Position numbers and translations under genes: made by a program. This document shows, piece by piece, positions 39,552-50,854 of a DNA stretch of 64,000 nucleotides (position 1 is its first letter; every line of letters starts with the position of its first letter). The stretch spans positions 62,001 to 126,000 of the forward strand of contig JAYQJE010000003.1 in NCBI GenBank assembly GCA_038142005.1. Reading direction: 5' to 3'. The DNA comes from SHAN690 sp023262195 (GTDB lineage: Bacteria; Bacteroidota; Bacteroidia; Flavobacteriales_G; Salibacteraceae). Under the pieces are notes generated by a model, which saw only the letters and a list, made by a program, of their open reading frames with translations, had not been told where the DNA came from and searched no databases.

Positions 39552-41326
39552 ATGAAAAATCTGCGTGCCATGAAAATTATTTCATTGGTCGTTTCCTTCA
39601 TCGCCATTACCGCACTTTTCTTTTATCATGGATTTGCGCTTGATGATCAATCCAGTATGTGGGTAGAGATCATTGTAGAGTCATCCTTTGCTTATTACAT
39701 CTTTCATTATATCACTCGCCTTGTATACGACTTCTCGCCCATTTCATTTCTAAAACGCAACTGGTTTGAGGGTCTCGTATTCCTAATTCTCATCGTTGAG
39801 GGTATAGCCCATAACATGTTTGATGTGCTGTTGGTTGAAAACGTATTTGGTCTTATCGGCATTGCGAGCGGTGGAGCACTATCTGTAGTATTCCTGCAAG
39901 TTTATCTTTTGATCGTGGTGGGCTTCGAGTTCATGGATAACACCAATATTATATCCAACATAAAGCTGCACCCTTCCACAATTTTTATTTTCTCGTTCTT
40001 AGTCATCATCACCGCGGGCACTGCTTTACTGCTCATGCCTGAAATGACAGTACAGGATGGCAGCATGCGATTTATTGATGCTTTGTTCACCTCTGTGAGT
40101 GCCACTTGTGTTACTGGTCTTGCTGCGGTAAATACGGCCACTTTTTTCACCATGAAAGGTCAAGTGGTGATCATGCTACTGATGAAGTTGGGTGGGTTAA
40201 ATATTGTCTCGTTTGCTTATTTGGCGGCCATACTAAATCGAGCAGGCTTTGGGGTGAAACAAGATGATATTATTGAAGACTTTGTTACGACCGGTGCCTT
40301 TTTCAATGCTAAAAATATGCTGCTTAAAGTCTTTTCATTCAGCATTGCAATCGAGGTAATTGGCGGTCTATTGATTTATCTGTTGCTCACTCCAGATATG
40401 CCGTTTGAAACGGAAGGGGACAAGATTTTTTTAGCATTTTTCATTCCATTTCCGCCTTTAACAATGGCGGCTTCTCTACCGTAGATGGGGGTATGTATGC
40501 GCACTTTATTCGAGAAGCCTACTTGCTTCATGTGGTAGTAGCCTTGCTAATCTTGCTCGGAGCATTCGGGTTTACCGTGATGTTTGATTTATTCTCTCCT
40601 AGCCTGCTCAGGGAGCGACTACGGCAACCGTGGAAAAAACCACAAGTAAGCACTACCCTAGCCGTGCGTACACATCTTATACTCATTGGTATAACCATGA
40701 TTTTTTACCTCATTGATGAATGGGATACTACCCTAGCTGATAAGAACATTGTTGGCAGCACCATCACGGCTATGTTTCAAGCGGTTTCTGTTCGGTCTGC
40801 AGGGCTTAATACGGCCGATGTGCATAGTCTTTCCGTAGCTACAATATTCCTTATGATCATTATGATGTTTATTGGCGGTAACACCTTCTCTACTGCGGGT
40901 GGGATTAAGACCTCCACATTTGCCCTCATCTGTATTAATACCTACTCCATCATTAGGGGCAAGAAAAACGTAGAAGTGCTTGGAAGAACAATACCTACCG
41001 ATGATATGTTAAAGGCGTTCACGGTGGTGGTAACATTTGCGGGTGGTATGATCTTTTGTACCTACCTGCTATCATTGACAGAATCGCACATACTCGAAAT
41101 GCCGGATAGAAGCTTCATTGATCTGTTATTTGAAGAGGTGAGTGCATTTTCAACATGTGGTTATAGCACCGGGATTACGGAAATGGTTACCGATCCAGGA
41201 AAGGTAATTCTAATCGTATCGATGTTCATTGGCAGGTTAGGAACTCTGTCGATCATCTTTGCTTTTGCCCGTAAAATTTTAACAACAAACTATGCTTATC
41301 CTGAGGAGCATATAATGGTAGGATAA
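39552..41326 (+). CDS. trkH: TrkH-type potassium uptake membrane protein (one frameshift)
   Basis: About 591 residues after repair; 8 or more TM helices plus re-entrant pore loops. The four selectivity loops are visible: SVSATCVTGLAAVNT, SISAFNNGGFSTVDGGM, GGNTFSTAGGIKTSTF and EVSAFSTCGYSTGIT. A longer N-terminal region (residues 1-140) has four extra hydrophobic segments. It imports K+ with a TrkA-type partner not present here. The T7 run at 40426-40432 is one base short and hides the second pore loop; repair joins GDKIFF to SIFHSISAFNNGGF. The stop shares a base with menG (TAATG). Confidence 0.92.
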
Positions 41327-42063
41327 TGGTGAAAAACGAAGCAGAAATGGTTAAACCGTACGATGAAAACGCGGCTAAAAAAGCGCAGGTTGCAGAAATG
41401 TTTGACAACATATCTGCTCGGTATGATTTACTCAATCATCTGCTCAGCTTAAACATCGATAAGCTCTGGCGCAAGAAGGCAGTAAAGCTGATCAGACCAT
41501 TTGCCCCGAAGCAAATATTGGATGTGGCCACAGGTACGGGAGATTTTGCCATTGAATTAAAAAAGCTGAATCCAGATTACATACGCGGTATTGATATTTC
41601 AGCTGGTATGTTGGATGTAGGCAACAAAAAGATGCGCCACCGTAAGATTGATCACATCATTAGTCTTGAGCTTGGAGATGCTGAAAACATTGAAGCGGAG
41701 GACAACACCTACGAGGCTGTTACTGTGGCATTTGGCGTAAGGAATTTTGAAAATCTAAAAAAGGGACTTTCAGAAATAAATCGAGTTTTAAAATCAGGAT
41801 ATCCATTGGCCGTTTTAGAATTTTCAAAGCCTAGAGCGTTTCCGATGAAGCAGCTTTACAACTTTTATTTCAGTACCATTCTACCGTTGATAGGAAAAAC
41901 CATATCGAAAGATGCGCGTGCATATACCTATCTACCAGAGTCGGTAAAAGCTTTTCCTGAGGGAGCAGACTTTATACACTTTATGAAAGAAGCTGGATTT
42001 AAGAATATTAAAGAATACCGATTGACGTTTGGCATTGCCACCATTTATCTCGGAATCAAATAA
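41326..42063 (+). CDS. menG: Demethylmenaquinone methyltransferase
   Basis: A 245-residue class I SAM methyltransferase of the UbiE/MenG family. Motifs are FDNISARYDLLNHLLSLNID, ILDVATGTGDFAIEL (SAM site), GIDISAGMLDVGNKKM, VAFGVRNFENLKKGLSEINRVLK and LEFSKPRAFPMKQLYNFYF. Bacteroidota use menaquinone, so it performs the last methylation of menaquinone synthesis at the membrane face. The start is an ATG overlapping the trkH stop; a second ATG lies 18 bases downstream. Confidence 0.94.
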   Translation: MVKNEAEMVKPYDENAAKKAQVAEMFDNISARYDLLNHLLSLNIDKLWRKKAVKLIRPFAPKQILDVATGTGDFAIELKKLNPDYIRGIDISAGMLDVGNKKMRHRKIDHIISLELGDAENIEAEDNTYEAVTVAFGVRNFENLKKGLSEINRVLKSGYPLAVLEFSKPRAFPMKQLYNFYFSTILPLIGKTISKDARAYTYLPESVKAFPEGADFIHFMKEAGFKNIKEYRLTFGIATIYLGIK

Positions 42064-42090
42064 ATAAATCCTGCTTACTCCTTTATCTTA

Positions 42091-42123
42091 CTGATTAGAT
42101 CAGAAAAAGGCTTTTTATTTTAT
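42091..42123. terminator. Possible bidirectional terminator
   Basis: CTGAT-TAG-ATCAG (42091-42103) followed by AAAAAGGCTTTTT (42104-42116) and an AT-rich tract lies between the convergent ends of menG and the PD40 protein gene. The stems are short. Confidence 0.35.
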
Positions 42124-42139
42124 ACAATCGGAAATTGAC

Positions 42140-44822
42140 TTACATCAGATAAATCAACGCCTGATCAGAGCCATTGCGCTGATAAGAGATCTTATTTGGA
42201 TCAATACCCTTGGCAACGAAAGCCTTTATCACCGATTCAATGTCTTCGGTAGGAATCGGTTCTAAATCCAACGAATCATTTTCACGATTTTCTTTTGATA
42301 ATCTAACGGTCACCTGGAAGCCTTCTTTTGAAGAGTTAACCACAGGGGTCAAAGACTTGTATTGCTCACGCTTTAGCGTGTATAAATCGAACTCATAATA
42401 GCTTTTGTAAGGAGTGTCATCCTCCATGTCAAAAGCAAATCGAGGTTTGAGTTTATCGGCTTCACCCAAGGGTGAGTCATTTTCGTAAGATTCTGATAGC
42501 ACAACATCCATACTCGGTAATACGCTGAATGCAAAAACAAATCGATTGGTATTGTTGACCAACACGTTTTTCTGCTGGCCGCTGAGATATATTTCATAGA
42601 TATCCGATAAACCACTATTGGCCTCTACCGCTATAAAGTAGTTTTTATTGGTGCTAAAATTCTTGAATTCGAAGTTTCCGTTTTCATCAATTTCTGTGAT
42701 CTGCACCACAGCTTCACTCTCATCCATAAGTTTAAGTCGCACGCCTTCTTTGGGCAATGTGCTGTACTGAAACTTACCCTTCAGTGTGCTCACTTGGTTA
42801 TTGACAACCTTTCCTTTTTCGGTCTCTTGTGTAAGAGAATAGAGCGAGTATGGTTCATTCTTGGATAACTTTTTGAACGCGAACATTCCTGCTCGATCGT
42901 CATTTAAATAGAATACGACATCTTGAGGGTTTCGTGCCAAAAAGATTTCTCTTTCGTCCAGAACTTCTTTTTGCTGATCATCAAGCAAAAGTTTGTAGTT
43001 GCCAGTATCAAGTGCCGTATCAAACACAAACCTTCCTGCCCCATCTGTAATAGACCGGCTAATTTCATTGTCCATCTCGTCAACCAGAGTAATGGTAGTA
43101 TTAATCAATGGAAGTTTGCCCATCTTTAAAAAACCTGTAATTGCCTTATCATCTTTCGAATACTCATATGCATATTTAGAGAGAATCACAGGCGAAATAC
43201 CACGATCTACTTCTTTCAATTTTTTAAGCCCAGCCGTTGATGCATCTCTAAGCGTTATAAATTCAAATAGATGCTTGTCGGTTTTGCTAACTATGATGTC
43301 TTCATTTGGATTGTCGTTGGTGAGGAATATCTCATATACATCTACCAACCCATGTGTCTTTTCGTCAACCGAAAGGAAATACCTTTTTTCCTTGGCATTT
43401 GTGCTGAATGAAAAGTATCCATCTTCATCCGTTTCTATCTGCTCGATTACGTTGCTATTCTGATCGATCACATTCAGTTTTACTTTCTCATTGATTGTTC
43501 CAAAGGCTGCCACCTTGCCTGTAATCTGAGTGGGTTTGTCAACGATTTTACCCTTATTGGCTTTTTGTTCGAGCTCTTCAACTTGGTCTATTCGCTCTCC
43601 GCTCAACACCTTAAAACCAAACATGCCAAGTTCACCCTCATTCATGAAAACCATGCCATCACCAAGGGTGTTTGTTAAGTATATATCTGCATCTACAAGT
43701 CCTTGCCTTATGCTATCCTTGATGGCAATTCGATAATCCCTATCCGGCAAAAATGATTGCAAGTCGAAGTAACCTTGATCATTCGTCTTCACGTTCTGTA
43801 CTACACGGTCATTTTCATCCAATAGACTGAGCTCCACATTCATGGCCGGTAGTTTCTCCATCCGAATAAAACCTGTAGCCATGGGGTGCGCAGTGGACTG
43901 ATCTGAAATGCTTGATCGGTATTTGATTTGATACATCCCCCGTCAGTCCATCGGAATTACTCACGTAATATGCCTGTTCATTTGATTCAGACAATGAAAA
44001 ATATGCCTCAAAGCGTGGACTGTTAATATTAGGTCCTAAATTGATGGGGCGGCTCCAATTCTGCCATGAGTCATCAAGTCTTGATGTCACAAAAATGTCG
44101 GAACTACCAAATCCGTCATGACCATCACTGGCAAAAAACAACTGCTTCTTGTCCCTCGACAAGTATGGTGACATTTCAAAACCCGAAGTATTAACTCTCG
44201 CACCAAGATGTCTAGGTTCTGACCATGTTTGCCCATCATTGAGCAATACATATAGATCTTCTTTTCCGTAAGACTCATCTCCTTTCATCGAAATAAAAAT
44301 GACCTTCTCATCCGATGAAATGTGAAATCCAAAAAACTCGCTGTAAAACTTCAGTTTCGGAATTTTTATGACATGATCTAACTGGTAGCTACTAGGGTCC
44401 GCTTTAAAAGCACTGATAACGGATAGATGCTCATCAATTCCTTGCTTGTATTGTAAAACATAGATGATATCGTTTGCGGCTTGCCCAATTACAAGGTCAT
44501 TAAGCTCCGTATTCAATCCAAAAAGTTGATTGCTGGCCATGGTAAACTTATTACCCTCTAAATCAGCACTCCAAATGTCTTTATCATCCTTTTTACCAAC
44601 ATTGGAAGGGTGGCCAAGTTTGCTAAACCAAATCTGTTTTCCGTCATCAGAAACAACTGGATTCAAGTTTTGGTAACCATCATTAAACTGGATGATGGGT
44701 TTAGGCTTAGTGATGTAGTCTGCCGGATTATGCTGAGCCGCTAAATGTTTACCATAAAAGAGGCAGAATATCGCAGATGCGATCAAAAAAACACGATTGA
44801 AGGCTCGGGGGATTGCAGACAT
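42140..44822 (-). CDS. Secreted PD40 propeller protein with four regulatory-like repeats and an OmpA-like end (one frameshift)
   Basis: About 893 residues after repair. The start is ATG 44820-44822 (MSAIPRAFNRVFLIASAIF), a signal peptide. Residues about 40-310 carry PD40 propeller blades (NPVVSDDGKQIWFSKLG, FHISSDEKVIFISMKG, MSPYLSRDKKQLFFASDG). Then come four ~95-residue carboxypeptidase-regulatory-like repeats in an A-B-A-B order (A: TGFIRMEKLP and TGFLKMGKLP). The last ~100 residues (FDLYTLKREQYKSL ... AFVAKGIDPNKISYQ) resemble a divergent OmpA-like domain. The break is in C5 at 43937-43941. The layout recalls PorE of the type IX secretion system, but peptidoglycan-binding residues are not obvious. 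Function unassigned. Confidence 0.72.
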
Positions 44823-44893
44823 TCCTGACAAATGTAACCTCAACAGGTGGATGCGGGTATGTTAATCATAGAATCAATCATCACAAATGCAAC

Positions 44894-45385
44894 TTACAAG
44901 GAAAACCTTACCTCTGGATCTTCTGCTGTGCAAATTGATGAACGAGTTTCGTTGTTGTGGGTAAAATGAATCATATTGTGCTGGTTGCGTTTATCCGTAG
45001 TAAGCAAAGTATTTCTCACAAAAAGCAGCGATGACTCTGGATTTATTATCGCGTAAGCATAAATCCATGTAACATCGGCCTCATATTCATGCCCAACCCA
45101 CTGTATTGAATATTTCTTGCCAGCGTTTGAAACCACTAAATTTTTTGAGCAGTAATCTCGAATGACCCTGAAAGCCTTATCCGAATCGGAGGTGTTGTCG
45201 AGAAACACTTTAGTCCCTGTTTCATCCTTCAATACCTCTTCTAAATCATGGGTAAAAACCTTAATTGACATTTGAAGTGTATCGGATTTTACATTCATCT
45301 CCGTGATGCTTACATAAAACTCGTGGTCCTTAAAACCGGTAATGGCAAAGGCTAAGGTGAACAAAATCAGAAGAAATTTTCTCAT
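44894..45385 (-). CDS. Exported DUF6702-like protein
   Basis: A 163-residue protein with an N-terminal signal (FLLILFTLAFAITGF). The mature part begins HEFYVSITEMNV, then LQMSIKVFTHDLEEVLKDE and IQWVGHEYEADVTWIYAYA, a pattern I associate with the DUF6702 family of Bacteroidota. Family function is not known. Its ATG overlaps the stop of the upstream glycosyltransferase gene (ATGA), so the two are probably translated together. Confidence 0.75.
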   Translation of the reverse strand: MRKFLLILFTLAFAITGFKDHEFYVSITEMNVKSDTLQMSIKVFTHDLEEVLKDETGTKVFLDNTSDSDKAFRVIRDYCSKNLVVSNAGKKYSIQWVGHEYEADVTWIYAYAIINPESSLLFVRNTLLTTDKRNQHNMIHFTHNNETRSSICTAEDPEVRFSL

Positions 45386-46461
45386 TGTTGGAATAGTTGC
45401 TTATAAAAATGTGAAAGGTTTTTTGACTCGTTCTGCCAATTTAATGCTCGCTTAGCTTTTCTAGCGTTTTGCTTCAATCGATTATACAACTCTGCATCAT
45501 CTCTAAGGGTTTCCAAAGCTCGCCTCAGTTCTTCGTGAGTCAAATTGTCAATTAAAACAGCCACCTCAAATTGATTGTTATACCTTTCATATTCGGGGTA
45601 ATTCATTGCCACTTGAGGAATCTCGGCATGGATATAGTCAAAAAAGCGGTTGGCTAGTGAATGTTTGTGATGCAATCCTGTAGCGGAAAACAGAGTCAAG
45701 CCACACCAGTATTTCGGAGTGAGGGTTTTGAGCTGATCAGGCTCTACTGCTCCCTTGAAAAGCACCTTGTCGCCTGCTTGTTCTTTTAAAATCTCTAATA
45801 GAGGTCCATCTCCGTAAGCATCAAGCTTCAACCAGTCCGACTCATTAAGGCACTGTATAGCAATTTCCAGACCCCTACCCTCATTGACGGCACCTTGATA
45901 TATCAACCTTCCTTGATCTGACGGTTGACCTGTTAACTCTTGCATTCTAGGGACATTCCGAATAACGTCAAACCGCACGCCATAACGCTCTTGAAAAAGA
46001 GTAGCATATCCATCACTTATGGTATAAGCGTGTCTTGCTCGCTTCATGACAAAACGTTCGACCACTTGCCAAAGCTTATGAATCACTGGCCGAGTAACGA
46101 TTTCTTCCATTTGACTGAAATACTCATGTGCATCATATATCCAAGGAACCCGTTTGAATTTTGAAGCTATGATGACTGGCAATGCGGTGTCTAGATCAAT
46201 GGCACAAATCGCATCACACTTCTCTCGAAATAGCAGAAGCATGAGTTTGATGTTATATTCTAAGTAAAAGAGTTTACCACTCTCAAACCGACACGGTATG
46301 CGAATTTGCTCGAACGGCTGTTGGTTTATCGACAAAGACTTCTTTTTCTCTCGACCAATTAATACGACATCATATCCTTCAGCAGCTAGTGATGAACATA
46401 TCCGCTGCATGCGTTGGTCATACGTCAAATCATTGGTAACCGTAAACAATAGCCGCCTCAT
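45382..46461 (-). CDS. GT4-family glycosyltransferase
   Basis: An intact 359-residue protein. The N-terminal half has DLTYDQRMQRICSSLAAEGYDVVLIGRE and VPWIYDAHEYFSQMEE; the C-terminal half has LIYQGAVNEGRGLEIAIQCL and KHSLANRFFDYIHAEIPQVAMNYPEY, typical of group 1 retaining transferases. It probably acts on a lipid-linked or surface glycan in the cytoplasm. The substrate cannot be told from sequence. It is 28 bases downstream of the S4 protein gene on the same strand. Confidence 0.85.
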   Translation of the reverse strand: MRRLLFTVTNDLTYDQRMQRICSSLAAEGYDVVLIGREKKKSLSINQQPFEQIRIPCRFESGKLFYLEYNIKLMLLLFREKCDAICAIDLDTALPVIIASKFKRVPWIYDAHEYFSQMEEIVTRPVIHKLWQVVERFVMKRARHAYTISDGYATLFQERYGVRFDVIRNVPRMQELTGQPSDQGRLIYQGAVNEGRGLEIAIQCLNESDWLKLDAYGDGPLLEILKEQAGDKVLFKGAVEPDQLKTLTPKYWCGLTLFSATGLHHKHSLANRFFDYIHAEIPQVAMNYPEYERYNNQFEVAVLIDNLTHEELRRALETLRDDAELYNRLKQNARKAKRALNWQNESKNLSHFYKQLFQQ

Positions 46462-46489
46462 CTCCTGTCGCGAAGGTCAGGTTTTCTAA

Positions 46490-46864
46490 TTAAGTGTTGT
46501 CCCTTAATTTATCTAGAAGTCTGCGATTTTTCTTAGTGGGCCGACCAATGGCACCCATGGCTCGGTTGGTTCTGTTTTCGAGAGCAAGCTGTGCTATTTT
46601 CTCCAATGTCGACTCATCTGTGGTCTCTTTGAGATAATCAGCCACAAGCTTTGCCCCAACACGTGATTTTGGAAAATCAATGACTCGATAAGCTCTCCAA
46701 TAAGGTTTCACACAGACTTGAATTACACAACCAATAGTGAGCTCCTTGGATGGTTTCACCTCTTCGCCATTCATCTTTACCTTACCCGACTTGCATAACC
46801 TAGAGGCAGAAGTTCTCGTCTTAGACAGGCGCACCGCCCATAAGTATTTATCTATCCGCATCAA
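46490..46864 (-). CDS. S4-domain RNA-binding protein (HslR/Hsp15-like)
   Basis: A 124-residue protein starting MMRIDKYLWAVRLSKTRTSASRLCKSGKVKMNGEEV (quoted in parts: IDKYLWAVRLSKTR, KSGKVKMNGE), the S4 RNA-binding fold of heat-shock protein Hsp15. Related proteins bind 50S subunits carrying stalled nascent chains. The C-terminal tail (GAIGRPTKKNRRLLDKLRD) is basic, as expected. It is divergent from the large lectin protein gene. The 88-base gap between them has no visible gene. Confidence 0.88.
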   Translation of the reverse strand: MMRIDKYLWAVRLSKTRTSASRLCKSGKVKMNGEEVKPSKELTIGCVIQVCVKPYWRAYRVIDFPKSRVGAKLVADYLKETTDESTLEKIAQLALENRTNRAMGAIGRPTKKNRRLLDKLRDNT

Positions 46865-46958
46865 TTATTGGCTAAAAATATATGAAAAAACTCACCAACC
46901 TTTTGTTTAATTCTCGTCTCAATGCAGAGCATTGATTTGTTAACTTCGATTATTGGTA

Positions 46959-49942
46959 ATGCAAAGACAAACCGCAGCATTTAATAAGGCATTTGTACCG
47001 TTTTCGGTGATTATAATTCTGATAACCGTTTTGCCCTACGTTGGTTTTGGACAATTCACCTTTGGAGGCAATGCTTCTTCTCAAGGTGGCGATTGCTACC
47101 AATTGACTCCAGCAACTATCGGAAATAAAGGTTATGTCTATCGCAATGCGAGTATATCATTGAATAATGAATTCTCAATTAAATTCAGAGTTAACCTGGG
47201 AACGAACAACAATGGTGGAGATGGGATGATGTTCGTGCTTCGAGATACTTTTCAGGCTCCATTAATTGGCAACGCTGGCAGCAACATAGGTTTTAATGGT
47301 GCTGGGCTGGATACCAATAGTTTGGGTGTAGAGCTTGATACTAAGGAAGATGCAGCTAAAGGAGATATAGCCGCAGATCATGTCGGTATATTTAGGGATG
47401 GTAATAACAACCATGGAGGCAACAAAGACTTGGCAGGACCAGTGCAAGCATCAGCGGAGAATGTCAATGTGGAAGATGGCAACAATCACACATTTGAGAT
47501 TCAATGGGACCCTACCATCCAAACATTGAAGGTTTTCTTTGACTGTAGTGAGCGGCTTTCATACACTGGTGACATAATCAACGATATTTTTGATGGGGAT
47601 GATGAAGTGCATTGGGCAATTTTTGGAACTACTAGCGGCAGCGTAAATGTTCAATCCTTTTGCCTTCCTGCAACGCTAGAAGATCTTTTTGTGCCAGTAG
47701 CTGAAGAGATAGGTGTCTGTAAAGACGACACTGTGCATTTAGTCGCAGGAGACACACCAGCGCTCTATATCTGGACGCCCTCAGTTGGTTTGTCTGCTAA
47801 TAATGTGCCTAATCCAAGGGCTTTTCCGGTTGATACCGCACAATATGTGGTGAGAGCAACAAGGTTTTGCGATACCATTTTTGATACCACTGTTGTAAAC
47901 ATTATTCCACCAAACTTTCAAACTTCAGTTTCTATTTCTAATGCCACCTGTAAAGATGTATGTGATGGAGCTATAGACCTCTCCATATTGAATGGAACTG
48001 CCGGTATTAATGGTTATGACTATCTCTGGAGCACTGGCGCTACAAGTCAGGACATTAGTAATTTATGTGATACTGCTTACATTGTTACTGTTCAGGATGT
48101 CAATGTTAATTCACCAAATTATCTGTGTAAGGTAGTCGATACATTCTCAGTTACAGAGCCATCGCTTCTCAATGCGGATATTGTAAATCCTACCCTTACG
48201 AAATGTCCAGGAAGTCCGAACTGTGATGCGGAAGCTAAAGTGAATGGTAGCGGTGGCACTCAGCCATATAATTATTACTGGAGCAGTGCTGAAACAAATC
48301 AAAACGCAAACTCGCTGTGCAAAGGCTTCAACTTTGTTACTGTTTATGACGCTAACGGCTGTGAGGCTTATGATACCATCGAAATTTTTGAGCCAAGCCC
48401 AATTGAGACCATTGGTTATGGTGATACGCTAATTTGTATTAATAGCATCTCGGCTATTGCCTCAAGCAGTACGGGTGGTACACCGCCTTTCTCATATGTA
48501 TGGCGCGAGGGCTCACTACAAGGTCCTGTTGTTTCAATTTCATCTTCAGATGCGGTTTCACCGGTAATTACCACTGAATATTATGTGCAATCTTTTGATG
48601 GTAACGGATGCACGGGAGATACATCATTGGTAACCGTGAAGGTGAGGCCTGAATTAGACGTTCGATTTGTTGCGCCTGATACCATTTGCCCTTATGATAC
48701 GGTTGATATTACTGCTGTGGGCATTGGTGGTGACAGTATTTATTCATTCGCTTGGGAAACTGGATCATTTAGCAATGTGATCACGGTAAGCCCCGATGAG
48801 ACGCGATATTATTCAGTTACAGTATCTGACCAATGCGGAACGCCATTTACCATTGACAGTTTGAAGATGCAAGTAGGGGTTATCCGGATATCAAAGCCCA
48901 TATTGAACTCGAAGACGATTCCATATGTGCTGGGAAATCCTTGTATATGATTGCTTCCGCTACCGGTGGTTTTCGCGGTCCAGACGAATACCGATATACT
49001 TGGACGCACAATGGAAAGAGAAACGATATACAATTCGTACAGCCATTTGAAACTACGGAATATGAATTACGCATTAATGACCTCTGTTTGTCAAAGCCCG
49101 ATACGGTTAAAGCGACCATTTATGTAGGAAACAAAATACGACCAGACCTAACGTTTACTCCAGGTGTGGCGTGTAAGCAGTCTGATGTAGTAATTGGGCT
49201 AGATGAATTTGATAGGGCAAATGAATACACATGGATCATAGATACATTCGGAGCCTTGGTGGATTATAGGTTTGATACATTGCTCTATCAATTTGCTGAA
49301 ACTGGATGCTACGATTTTGAATTAAGGGTTACTTCTGCCTTTGGTTGTAAATCAGACACCTTTTTTAACTGTGGAGTAGAAATTCTCGAAAACCCCACAG
49401 CTAGCTTCAGTCATCAACCAAACCGCCCTACAAACCTAGAGCCGATGATTGACTTCAGAAATACTTCTGTCTCTACTGCTGATTTTTTCTGGCTCATTGA
49501 TGGTGATACTAATATATCTGACAGTTTATTCAGATATGAATTTAAAGAACGACAAGAACCATATAACGTAACTCTATTTGCTGTGAGCGAGGCAGGGTGT
49601 ATTGACTCGACAAGTAAGGAGTTTACTTACTTTGAGGAGACCATTATTCGATATCCTAATTCATTTTCACCAAATGCTGATGGTTTAAATGATGTGTTTC
49701 TGATCGAATCTGAGGGTGTACAATTGGATGATTTTAATCTCGAAATATTTGACCGTCTTGGAAATCAGGTATTTAGAACAAAAAGACAAACCCATGGCTG
49801 GGATGGTCGCAGACCGAATGGTAACCTCGTGTCTATGGGCACTTATTACTTTATTTTGAGATATAGGGACGATGAGAACATTGAACGTGTCCTCTCTGAC
49901 AAGATTCACATTGCCATTACAGGCAACCCAACAGGATTCTAA
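46959..49942 (+). CDS. Giant T9SS type-B surface protein with L-type lectin domain (one frameshift)
   Basis: About 994 residues after repair. The start is ATG 46959 (MQRQTAAFNKAF), followed by a signal segment. Residues about 30-235 are an L-type lectin-like sandwich (GGDGMMFVLRDTF, NSLGVELDTKEDAA, GNNHTFEIQWDP). Several Ig/PKD-type modules with SprB-like repeats follow (CKDVCDGAIDLSILNGTAG, YLWSTGATSQDISNLC, CPGSPNCDAEAKVNGSGGTQPYNYYWS-type). The end is a CHU_C gliding-type sorting domain (RYPNSFSPNADGLNDVFLIE, GTYYFILRYRDDENIE). TT at 48880-48881 is one base short; repair joins MQVGVY to PDIKAHIELEDD. It is probably a cell-surface adhesin exported by type IX secretion. It overlaps the convergent permease gene by 4 bases. 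Confidence 0.85.
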
Positions 49943-50808
49943 ACTACACCCTGAGTGCCAGGCAATTTTTTGTTTGCCGACTTTACGATTGTATTGGCTA
50001 TCACTGCGAGCAACACAATAAGAATGCCTCCTATGCTCAGCCATGGCAAACGTTCATCAAAAAAGAAGAATCCGATCATTAAGGCATAGATTACACCAAT
50101 GTATTTAAATGGCATAATCGTGGTGCTATGATCTGCATGAAGGGCCTTGGTCATATATATCTGTGCAATTTGTGTAAAGACGCCTAGACCTAGGAGTATT
50201 AGCCACTCATAGCCTTCTGGCATAACCCAATCAACAGTTACGCAAGCTGTGCCCATAATAGGTGTAGCTATCAATGGAAAATACATTACTACGGTTATGG
50301 GATGATCGGTTGTTCTGCACTTCATAATTGCATTATACGCAATCCCTGAAATAAACGCTGAAGCAAGGCCAATGCCCAAGTAGAGGTATGAAACACGCTC
50401 ATCAAAACCTTTAATCATGAGTATGCCTCCAAAAGCTATGACAAAGAACAGCCATTGAATTGGACGCACCTTCTCACCCATCATTTGAGTTGCTAATAAC
50501 ACGGTAAAAACAGGTGACATATATTGAATGGTTGTGGCACTTGCCAACGGCATCTGCTTTATAGTCACAAAAAACAGGAACAGAGCCGTCATACCAGCAA
50601 ATCCGCGAATCAATAACCACTTTCGATTGTGACCAAACAAATTCAACCCCAAACGCTTGCTCCAAAATACACAAATGGCCAACGATATAACTGAGCGGAA
50701 AAACACAATTTCATGTGTGGGTATATGCTGCAAGTACTTAACACATAGATTGACAAAAGCATAAGTCAGTGATGAAAGTAGAATGTATATTATTCCTCTA
50801 TACTGCAA
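49939..50808 (-). CDS. DMT-family permease (EamA, drug/metabolite transporter)
   Basis: A 289-residue membrane protein with ten hydrophobic segments in two EamA repeats (SSLTYAFVNLCVKYL, PLASATTIQYMSPVFTVLLA in the first; LASAFISGIAYNAIMK, HADHSTTIMPFKYIGVIYAL in the second). No in-frame ATG lies near the start, so TTG at 50808 is likely. EamA proteins export or take up small metabolites; the substrate is unknown. The start region is divergent from the hydrolase gene. Confidence 0.85.
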   Translation of the reverse strand: MQYRGIIYILLSSLTYAFVNLCVKYLQHIPTHEIVFFRSVISLAICVFWSKRLGLNLFGHNRKWLLIRGFAGMTALFLFFVTIKQMPLASATTIQYMSPVFTVLLATQMMGEKVRPIQWLFFVIAFGGILMIKGFDERVSYLYLGIGLASAFISGIAYNAIMKCRTTDHPITVVMYFPLIATPIMGTACVTVDWVMPEGYEWLILLGLGVFTQIAQIYMTKALHADHSTTIMPFKYIGVIYALMIGFFFFDERLPWLSIGGILIVLLAVIANTIVKSANKKLPGTQGVV

Positions 50809-50854
50809 GGCCGCGAAGGTACCTTATTGTAAAAGGAATTCAGATTATTGTCGA

